This document shows, one piece after another, positions 1-5,435 of a stretch of 5,435 nucleotides of DNA. Under the pieces are notes generated by a model, which saw only the letters and a program-made list of their open reading frames with translations, was not told where the DNA came from and searched no databases. The translations under genes were made by a program, and so were the position numbers. This stretch comes from an uncultured Saprospiraceae bacterium. Its GTDB lineage: Bacteria > Bacteroidota > Bacteroidia > Chitinophagales > Saprospiraceae. The stretch's first letter is position 1. Each line of letters opens with the position of its first letter. The DNA lies in the NCBI GenBank assembly GCA_937921525.1, contig CAKZUM010000040.1:1-5435 (forward strand), in the 5' to 3' direction.

Positions 1-657
1 ACAAAAATACAAGTCTTAACAAAAGCGGCAGAACAAGGGATGATGCCGCTTTTTTATCATGCAGATATTGAACTAGGTAAAAAAGTAATAACAGCTTGTT
101 ACAAAGGTGGTGCACGCTTATTAGAATTTACAAACAGAGGAGACTTTGCTCACGAAGTATTTGGCGAATTAAATAAATTTTGTAGAGCAGAATTACCAGA
201 AATGATAATGGGCGTAGGGTCGATTAATGATGCAGCGACGGCCTCCTTGTTCATGCAATTAGGCGCAGACTTTATTGTTTCTGCTTCTTTGAGAGAGGAT
301 ATAGCCAAAGTTTGTAATCGTAGAAAAGTGCCTTATATGCCCGGCTGTGGAACGCTTACTGAAATAGGAAAAGCAGAGGAGTTGGGTTGCGATATAGTAA
401 AATTATTTCCCGGTAGTGTGTATGGGCCTGGCTTTATTAAGTCCATCAAAGGTCCTCAGCCGTGGACAACTATTATGCCTACAGGGGGTGTATCGCCTAC
501 GGTAGAAAATTTAACAGGCTGGTTTGATGCAGGTGCGGTATGTGTAGGGATGGGCTCGAAATTAATTTCTAAAGAAATTCTAAAGAATAAAGATTTCAAG
601 CAGTTAGAAAAGAAAACGAGTGATGCTTTGCAGACGATTCGAGAGGTTAGGGGATAA
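1..657 (+). CDS. eda: KDPG aldolase (2-dehydro-3-deoxy-phosphogluconate aldolase), 5' end cut by window edge
   Basis: This cytosolic class I aldolase splits 2-keto-3-deoxy-6-phosphogluconate into pyruvate and glyceraldehyde 3-phosphate, the last step of alginate and other uronate catabolism. The frame is open from base 1 (TKIQVLTKAAEQGMMPLF), so the ATG at 40 is internal and the true start is probably just outside the window. The visible 218 codons nearly match the usual family length of about 210-220. Family landmarks appear in order: LLEFTNRG with the presumed catalytic Glu at 124-126, MGVGSI in the place of the GAGT phosphate/substrate loop, VPYMPGCGTLTE, VKLFPGS with the Schiff-base Lys at 400-402, the phosphate-binding PTGGVSP at 478-498, and GMGSKLI near the end. 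No key residue is missing. The gene ends 157 bp before a co-directional PL6 lyase, which links it to alginate breakdown. Some family members also act on 4-hydroxy-2-oxoglutarate; the sequence alone does not exclude that. Confidence 0.93.
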   Translation, partial: TKIQVLTKAAEQGMMPLFYHADIELGKKVITACYKGGARLLEFTNRGDFAHEVFGELNKFCRAELPEMIMGVGSINDAATASLFMQLGADFIVSASLREDIAKVCNRRKVPYMPGCGTLTEIGKAEELGCDIVKLFPGSVYGPGFIKSIKGPQPWTTIMPTGGVSPTVENLTGWFDAGAVCVGMGSKLISKEILKNKDFKQLEKKTSDALQTIREVRG

Positions 658-675
658 GACTTTTCGTTCGTCCTA
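658..675 (+). repeat. Direct repeat, copy 1 (18 bp)
   Basis: GACTTTTCGTTCGTCCTA starts immediately after the aldolase stop codon. It recurs with one mismatch (T to C at its 14th base) at 785-802. The two copies bracket a hairpin-rich stretch. No function is recognised; it looks like the edge of an intergenic repeat module rather than a protein-coding remnant. Confidence 0.8.
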
Positions 676-706
676 GCCAGCGAAACGTTGACAGGCTGTC
701 GCTGGC
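676..706 (+). other. Inverted repeat / hairpin, 8-bp stem
   Basis: GCCAGCGA (676-683) is the exact reverse complement of TCGCTGGC (699-706), with a 15-nt loop between them. The right arm shares bases 704-706 with the next hairpin, so the two full stems cannot form together. Another pairing of the loop is possible: CGTTGA (686-691) complements TCAACG (760-765), and AA at 683-684 can extend it to TT at 767-768 across one mismatch. That pairing would enclose the two downstream hairpins. Confidence 0.65.
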
Positions 707-726
707 GCAAGGCTGTGCCTTGTGCC
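704..726 (+). terminator. Strong hairpin, possible terminator of the aldolase transcript
   Basis: GGCGCAAGGC (704-713) pairs with GCCTTGTGCC (717-726) over 10 bp, including one G-U pair, around a TGT loop. It is GC-rich against the AT-rich background and lies 46 nt past the aldolase stop. There is no T-run directly after it (TCCTATTCTTT follows), so an intrinsic terminator is only one reading. It could equally be an RNA stability or attenuation structure, or part of a dispersed palindromic repeat. Confidence 0.4.
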
Positions 727-737
727 TCCTATTCTTT

Positions 738-750
738 AAGGCTTCGCCTT
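738..750 (+). other. Small hairpin AAGGC-TTC-GCCTT
   Basis: A perfect 5-bp stem (738-742 with 746-750) closes a 3-nt TTC loop. It lies 11 nt after the strong hairpin. It is probably part of the same structured intergenic module bounded by the direct repeats. It is too short to call a terminator by itself. Confidence 0.45.
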
Positions 751-784
751 TATACTCTTTCAACGCTTTACATATTATAAGAAT

Positions 785-802
785 GACTTTTCGTTCGCCC
801 TA
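785..802 (+). repeat. Direct repeat, copy 2 (18 bp)
   Basis: GACTTTTCGTTCGCCCTA repeats 658-675 with one mismatch, 127 bp downstream. It ends 12 nt before the ATG of the PL6 lipoprotein gene, so it probably lies in that gene's leader. No Shine-Dalgarno-like GGAGG and no convincing Bacteroidota promoter (TTTG with TAnnTTTG) is visible between the copies or just after the second one. Confidence 0.8.
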
Positions 803-814
803 CTTTCAAAGATT

Positions 815-3163
815 ATGAGATATATTATATTCCTAAATCTAGTACTGTTTTTAGTAGCTTGTAATGTAACACAAGATACCGTGACGACAGAAACAGCTGT
901 ATCCCCTACGCTGAAAGTTTTCAAACAAACGGTCGTTCAAACAAATAAAGCATTATACAATGCCATTGAAGCGGCAGAACCCGGAGAAGAAATTGTCTTA
1001 GCGAATGGTGTTTGGAAAGATGTTGCTATTAACTTTATGGCGAATGGAACGGAAGATGCACCTATCATCATTAAAGCAGAAACGGAAGGTAAAGTTTCTA
1101 TAGAAGGACAATCCTATCTGAAATTCGGAGGAGATTATTTAACAGTAAGTGGACTACATTTTAAAAATGGATACTCCCCAGAAAGCTCTATTATTAGCTT
1201 TAGACCAGATAATAAGTCAGTCGCTAATCACTGTCGAGTTACTAATTGCGTCATTGAAGATTTTAATCAACCCAATAGAGATAAAGTAGATCTTTGGGTA
1301 GAATTTTGGGGCAGACATAATCAATTAGACCATTCCTATCTAGCTGGAAAAACGAATAAAGGACCAACCGTACGGGTAAGTATAAAAGGCAATGAAAGTA
1401 TTAATAACTACCACCAAATTGTCAATAATCACTTTGGTCCAAGACCAAGAAAAGGAGGGCCTAGTGCCGAAACGATTCAGATAGGGAATAGTGGGACTTC
1501 TATGTCGCCTTGTTATACGACCGTTGCCGATAATCTATTTGAAAAATGTAATGGAGAAGTAGAGGTGATTTCTAGTAAGACCAATTTCAATCAGTTCAGA
1601 AATAATGTTTTCTATAAATGTGAAGGATCTCTAGTGACTAGACACGGTAATTACTGCAACATTGATGCTAATTATTTTATCGGTGATGAAAACTCAAATG
1701 TTGGCGGTATTCGATTAATTAATACAGGACATTGGGTAACGAATAATTACTTTTATAACTTGAAAGGAGAAAGTTTTAGAAGCCCTTTAGCAGTAATGAA
1801 TGGCATTCCTAAATCACCTTTAAATCGCTATAATCAAGTAACAGATGTAGTAGTCGCTCATAATACATGGGTCAATTGCAAATCTCCTTTGCAATTTGGA
1901 GTAGGTACAAATATTAGCCAAAAAGATGTATTACCCAAATCAGAAATTCGTTCGGCTGTACCGATTAGAACAACCGTTGCCAACAACTTGATTTATAATG
2001 AAGTGGGAGACGACCAGCCCATCATAGCACATGATAAAATCGACAAAATCAAATTTAAAAATAATATCATCGTTAATCAAAATGTTTCTTTCGATGCACA
2101 AGATGGCCTTAAGACGGCTGCGATGAAAACAACAGAAGTGTCGGAAAATATTTTTTTTCCTTCTGTTAATTCTGGCAATGCAAACATCTATGAAGGTTTT
2201 GAATTTGATAAAATAGATAAAGATATTTTTGGTAATAGCAGAGTAGAAAATAATGCTGTTGGGGCAATGGTTTCTTCAACAGGTGCCCCTTCCAATATTC
2301 TAAATAAAAAACAATATGGGGCAACTTGGTTTTCTAATGTGCAAGCAGAAATAGTTCCAGAAACACATGTAGTAACTGACAAGGCAGGAGCATTAGACTC
2401 AACAATTGAAATGGCTAAATCAGGAGATATTATTGAATTAGTGACGGGAGATTATCAATTAAATTCTTCTTTGATTATCAATAAGTCGATTACCATTCAA
2501 TCAAAAGGAAAGCAAGGGACTATTAAATATATTGGAGAAAAAGAAACGCCACTTTTTAGTCTGCAACCAAATGGGGATCTGACTTTAAAGAACTTGGACT
2601 TAGAAGGAGAGAATACCCAGTACGCTTTTGCTACCTTAAAAGAAAATATGTCGAATCATTACAACTTGACGATAGAGGATGTATCTATCAGTGACTTCGG
2701 CTACGTATTAAAAGCCTATAAAGAATCTTTTGCAGATGCTATTGTTTTTAAGAATACAACAATTAAAGACTGTCAAAATGGTATTGAACTATCAGAAGAA
2801 ACAAACGACAAGGGGGATTATAATGCAGAATTTATAACAATTGATAACTGTCAATTTGAAAATGTAAAAAGTAACGTTATTGATTATTATAGAGGAGGCT
2901 ACGATGAATCTACTATAGGTGGAAACCTATCTATTTCAAATAGTTCTTTTACTAATTGTGGGGAGGAGGAAGAAAACAATATTCTATTAAATACTAGAGG
3001 AATTATAAACGTAGATATTTCCAAAAATACTTTTACAAACAATAATGTAAAGCTTGTCGCTTTATTATGGGGCGCAAAGAACAACACGCATAGTGGTAAT
3101 ACCATTACCAATTCTGGAAAAATATTAGTAGAGGAAAATTTGAAATTGAAACTGATGTATTGA
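815..3163 (+). CDS. Lipoprotein PL6-family polysaccharide lyase (probable alginate lyase), two beta-helix domains
   Basis: This enzyme is predicted to cut alginate by beta-elimination. Residues 1-16 form a short lipoprotein signal (hydrophobic stretch, lipobox LVAC, lipidated Cys16 at 860-862), which also supports the start. A Thr-rich linker follows. The PL6/chondroitinase-B-like parallel beta-helix covers about 38-490, with many NNxF-type rungs. Active-site residues match the family: EVEVISSK carries Glu248 and Glu250 (equivalent to the calcium ligands of AlyGC) and catalytic Lys255 (1577-1579). LVTRHGN carries catalytic Arg276 (1640-1642). The 21-residue Lys-Arg spacing is that of AlyGC and chondroitinase B. 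A second beta-helix-like domain (about 510-782) gives the two-domain layout and near-AlyGC length. There is no acidic cluster right after Cys16 (NVTQDTVTT), so surface export of the lipoprotein is uncertain and it may face the periplasm. It follows the aldolase on the same strand. Alginate is favoured over dermatan sulfate mainly by that neighbour; G versus MG preference cannot be read here. Confidence 0.9.
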   Translation: MRYIIFLNLVLFLVACNVTQDTVTTETAVSPTLKVFKQTVVQTNKALYNAIEAAEPGEEIVLANGVWKDVAINFMANGTEDAPIIIKAETEGKVSIEGQSYLKFGGDYLTVSGLHFKNGYSPESSIISFRPDNKSVANHCRVTNCVIEDFNQPNRDKVDLWVEFWGRHNQLDHSYLAGKTNKGPTVRVSIKGNESINNYHQIVNNHFGPRPRKGGPSAETIQIGNSGTSMSPCYTTVADNLFEKCNGEVEVISSKTNFNQFRNNVFYKCEGSLVTRHGNYCNIDANYFIGDENSNVGGIRLINTGHWVTNNYFYNLKGESFRSPLAVMNGIPKSPLNRYNQVTDVVVAHNTWVNCKSPLQFGVGTNISQKDVLPKSEIRSAVPIRTTVANNLIYNEVGDDQPIIAHDKIDKIKFKNNIIVNQNVSFDAQDGLKTAAMKTTEVSENIFFPSVNSGNANIYEGFEFDKIDKDIFGNSRVENNAVGAMVSSTGAPSNILNKKQYGATWFSNVQAEIVPETHVVTDKAGALDSTIEMAKSGDIIELVTGDYQLNSSLIINKSITIQSKGKQGTIKYIGEKETPLFSLQPNGDLTLKNLDLEGENTQYAFATLKENMSNHYNLTIEDVSISDFGYVLKAYKESFADAIVFKNTTIKDCQNGIELSEETNDKGDYNAEFITIDNCQFENVKSNVIDYYRGGYDESTIGGNLSISNSSFTNCGEEEENNILLNTRGIINVDISKNTFTNNNVKLVALLWGAKNNTHSGNTITNSGKILVEENLKLKLMY

Positions 3164-3213
3164 AGTTAAAATTAACAAGAATGTTTAATGCCATTACGTG
3201 AAGTGATGAGGAA
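3164..3213. other. Convergent intergenic gap without a clear terminator
   Basis: These 50 bp separate the stop codons of two converging lyase genes. GTTAAAATTAAC (3165-3176) is an AT-only-core palindrome with 5-bp arms. CATTAC (3192-3197) can pair with GTGATG (3203-3208), with one G-U pair, around a 5-nt loop. Both are weak and neither is followed by a good T-run on either strand, so termination is not assigned. Confidence 0.4.
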
Positions 3214-5435
3214 TTAATAAATAAATTTAGCTTGACCAATTGCTGCTAATTTTATAACATAGATCCCTTTGGGTAGCTGTGTAACATCTATACTTTTCTG
3301 ATAGGCACCATCCCCATTCGAAGTCAATACTTGCTGGCCCACTACATTGAATATTTCAATCTTATTTATAGCTAAAGTCTTAGAAGATAAATGTAAGACT
3401 CCATTTGTTACTGGTACGGGGAATAGTGAAACCCCCTGTTCTATTAGTGGAGTATTAACACTTGTAGTATTTGCACAATTTACATCACCATATATATTGA
3501 CATTTGCGATACTGGTCCAATTAGTAGAAGAACTATTTCCTATACCTATAAATTTCACATAGCGACTAACACTATTATCTAAACTAAATAGCTGTTCCAT
3601 ATCTACGCTTCCCTCCTTAGAAGTTTCTTCCTCAATAATTGTGGTGAAAGGGCCGACGCTATCCCTAGCTACCGCAATAGAAAAGGTAGTGGTTCTCTCA
3701 TCGGCTTTCCAAAAATTAATACCAATTTGAGTTAATTCATGGCGACAGCCTAAATCAAAGGTTATGGAAACTTCGGGGTCTGTATCAGGGTTTCCTGTCC
3801 AATAAGTCGAAGTGTTATTGTCATAAGCATTTTCCTCAGCAATGTCCTCTTTGATCTGCATTCCAAGACTTGTTGTAGCGATAACTGGGATGGGGGCAGG
3901 TAAAAATGTATTTAATTGAACAATAGTGAGTTCATTAGATAAATTATTTCCCCCGACTATTTCATTGATAGTAATCGTTCCAGCCCTTTCTGTGCCAGTT
4001 GTATTTTCAGTAGAAGTAGCTGTAATTATTGTACTTCCTGACCCTTCTAATGCATCTAAATTTAACCAAGGTAAATCATTCGTAATAGTCCAATCAACAT
4101 TAGTCACAATATCAAAAGTCATAGTTCCACCATTAATATCAAAAGTGATCGTAGAGGGATTTATGTTTAATATTGGATTAGATAAAGCACCAAAACCTAT
4201 CGTTATACCGACGTCTAAATCTGTGTAGGGTAAATTGCTTCCATTTGCACCAAATTCTTCTGCTCCTGCATCAAAATTTTCATCTCGGCTACCGCCTAAA
4301 ATATCTTGTACTAAAAAAGAATAGCTACCAATACCTGCATCAATAGGAGAACTGCCATTTGTTAATCTATGGAATTTTCCATCGTCCACTAGATCGCTAT
4401 CTATCAAACTAGTAAAATTTCCTTCTGAGAGGGAAGTTCCAGTAGGGGCAGTTTTAATTTCGTAGGCCTGTGCACTTGAATTGTACATGATGTTATTCGC
4501 CACGATTAGATTTTCTGGAGCGATACTCAGATCACTACTTACAGTCGTACCAACTCTCATAGCATAATCACAGTTGACAAAAGTATTATTGATGACTTGG
4601 GTATTTCTAACTTGGTAGTAACCATTTAATGCCGTATTCGGTCGACCGTTAGATACGTTGATGCCGCCTGTTGCATTAGAAAGTGCTCCCCCTTCTTTTC
4701 TAGAATTTACGCCTTCAATATAATTATTATAAATTTTATGTCCTTCTCCAATCACCCGAACGCCGCCACTAAAAGTATTATTCTCCGCAAAAAAGTAATT
4801 GCCAAATACTTCACAATTATCCCCATGTCGAAGGGTCAAGGTACCTGCATAATTTCTAAAAGTATTATTATAGTATTTGTTTTGTCCAGATTTGTTGGAA
4901 ATAACCTCTACTTCTCCAAAAAAATTGGAAAAATAATTGTCATATACTTCTGTAAAAGAATCATCAAGGGAAGTGCCGCTATTTCCTATTCTAATAGCAT
5001 CTTGATTGTTATCATCATTCACCCCATTTATAGGGGTTCTATCTGCAAAGTAGTTGTGATGAATGCTTAAATAATCTGGCTCACTCGAATTTCTATTATC
5101 ATTGATAATACTACCTATACCATACTTTCCTATAAAGGAATTGTAGGCGATTTCATTATGTTGACCGTCTGCAAGAATCCATTTGAATATTAATTCTTTT
5201 TGAGCTTCCGTACCATTATATCCATCAATTTTGTTATTGATGATTTTACAATGATCACATCGTTTTAATTCAATGACAGGTTCTATTCTCGAAGAACCAT
5301 CAAGTACAAGGTTTTCAGGGTCTTGGAAAATTAATCCAGAAACAGTTAAATATGCTCCTTCCATGTAAACTCGGGAGTTGCCCGTCATCAATACGCCTCC
5401 TGCATTTTGTGCGGTAATGGTAATAGGGGCAACAG
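3214..5435 (-). CDS. Secreted modular PL6-family lyase with BACON, F5/8-type C and T9SS sorting domains; N-terminus outside window
   Basis: This is a second probable alginate lyase, predicted to be exported by the type IX system. The minus frame stays open to the window edge (VAPITITAQNAGGV before LMTGNSR), so the TTG at 5391-5389 is internal and the signal peptide and first beta-helix turns are missing. The PL6 catalytic domain runs to about 4240. GEVEVISNK holds two Glu ligands and catalytic Lys (4891-4893); LTLRHGD holds catalytic Arg (4828-4830), 21 residues later as in the family. The domain closes with DILGGSRDENFDAGAEEFG. A BACON-like beta-sandwich follows at about 3913-4170 (INPSTITFDINGG, NVDWTITNDLPWL, AGTITI). 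Next is an F5/8-type C/CBM32-like module at about 3481-3894 (AYDNNTSTYWTGNP, ITFDLG, RYVKFIGIG). The C-terminal T9SS type A domain (about 3217-3444) has LFPVPV, IEIFNVVGQQV, LPKGIYVIKL. FPVP replaces the usual YPNP/FPNP. Unlike the converging lipoprotein lyase it lacks a second beta-helix domain. It is probably transcribed from a separate unit beyond 5435. Confidence 0.9.
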   Translation of the reverse strand, partial: VAPITITAQNAGGVLMTGNSRVYMEGAYLTVSGLIFQDPENLVLDGSSRIEPVIELKRCDHCKIINNKIDGYNGTEAQKELIFKWILADGQHNEIAYNSFIGKYGIGSIINDNRNSSEPDYLSIHHNYFADRTPINGVNDDNNQDAIRIGNSGTSLDDSFTEVYDNYFSNFFGEVEVISNKSGQNKYYNNTFRNYAGTLTLRHGDNCEVFGNYFFAENNTFSGGVRVIGEGHKIYNNYIEGVNSRKEGGALSNATGGINVSNGRPNTALNGYYQVRNTQVINNTFVNCDYAMRVGTTVSSDLSIAPENLIVANNIMYNSSAQAYEIKTAPTGTSLSEGNFTSLIDSDLVDDGKFHRLTNGSSPIDAGIGSYSFLVQDILGGSRDENFDAGAEEFGANGSNLPYTDLDVGITIGFGALSNPILNINPSTITFDINGGTMTFDIVTNVDWTITNDLPWLNLDALEGSGSTIITATSTENTTGTERAGTITINEIVGGNNLSNELTIVQLNTFLPAPIPVIATTSLGMQIKEDIAEENAYDNNTSTYWTGNPDTDPEVSITFDLGCRHELTQIGINFWKADERTTTFSIAVARDSVGPFTTIIEEETSKEGSVDMEQLFSLDNSVSRYVKFIGIGNSSSTNWTSIANVNIYGDVNCANTTSVNTPLIEQGVSLFPVPVTNGVLHLSSKTLAINKIEIFNVVGQQVLTSNGDGAYQKSIDVTQLPKGIYVIKLAAIGQAKFIY

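Noticed and set aside
40..42. ATG as the start of the aldolase
   Set aside because: The frame is open back to base 1 and the residues before it (TKIQVLTKAAEQG) match the N-terminal helix region of KDPG aldolases, so this Met is internal.
456..710. Minus-strand open frame of 84 codons over the aldolase 3' end
   Set aside because: It is antisense to well-conserved aldolase sequence including PTGGV, has no recognisable domain, and runs into the hairpin region.
801..807. TACTTTC as a Bacteroidota -7 promoter element (TAnnTTTG)
   Set aside because: The last base does not match, no TTTG sits at the right distance upstream, and it lies only 7 nt from the ATG.
2188..2382. Minus-strand open frame of 64 codons inside the PL6 lipoprotein gene
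   Set aside because: It is a shadow of the clear coding frame on the plus strand, with no family resemblance.
2899..3111. Minus-strand open frame of 70 codons near the 3' end of the PL6 lipoprotein gene
   Set aside because: It is a shadow of the plus-strand frame. Its hydrophobic look comes from antisense reading of Asn/Lys-rich beta-helix codons.
3347..4228. Plus-strand open frames at 3347-3562 and 3926-4228
   Set aside because: Both lie antisense to recognisable T9SS, F5/8-type C and BACON coding sequence and show no domain of their own.
4738..5070. Plus-strand open frame of 110 codons, Ile-rich
   Set aside because: It is antisense to the PL6 active-site region. The Ile-rich composition mirrors the Asn-rich rungs of the beta-helix on the other strand.
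5389..5391. TTG as the start of the minus-strand PL6 lyase
   Set aside because: The upstream frame (VAPITITAQNAGGV) stays open to the window edge and fits the same beta-helix turn seen before EGQSYLKFGG in the other lyase. No signal peptide precedes it in view.

Overview
The window reads as a fragment of an alginate-utilisation locus from a marine-type Bacteroidota. Three things point to the phylum. The DNA is AT-rich with no Shine-Dalgarno-like GGAGG before the one visible start. The minus-strand protein ends in a type IX secretion (T9SS) sorting domain, a system confined to this phylum. The domain mix of PL6, BACON and F5/8-type C is typical of Bacteroidota carbohydrate-degrading enzymes. 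I cannot name the genus.

Layout. Positions 1-657 (+) hold all but the first residue or residues of a KDPG aldolase (eda type). Positions 658-814 are a structured intergenic region with several hairpins, bracketed by an 18-bp direct repeat. Positions 815-3163 (+) are a complete two-domain PL6 polysaccharide lyase made as a lipoprotein. A 50-bp convergent gap follows (3164-3213). Positions 3214-5435 (-) are a second PL6 lyase whose N-terminus lies beyond the window; it carries BACON, F5/8-type C and T9SS sorting modules.

How the genes fit together (family knowledge plus inference). PL6 enzymes cleave alginate, or dermatan sulfate in the chondroitinase-B branch, by beta-elimination. The unsaturated monomer from alginate becomes DEH, then KDG, then KDPG, and KDPG aldolase splits KDPG into pyruvate and glyceraldehyde 3-phosphate. 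Finding the aldolase next to two PL6 genes therefore favours alginate as substrate. The T9SS-exported lyase would act outside the cell or on its surface. The lipoprotein lyase would act at an outer-membrane or periplasmic face on the resulting oligomers. The aldolase acts in the cytosol.

I see no RNA gene, CRISPR array, transposase or clear promoter. The coding content belongs to known families. The least explained sequence is the hairpin-rich, repeat-bracketed spacer at 658-802; the most unusual protein architecture is that of the minus-strand lyase.
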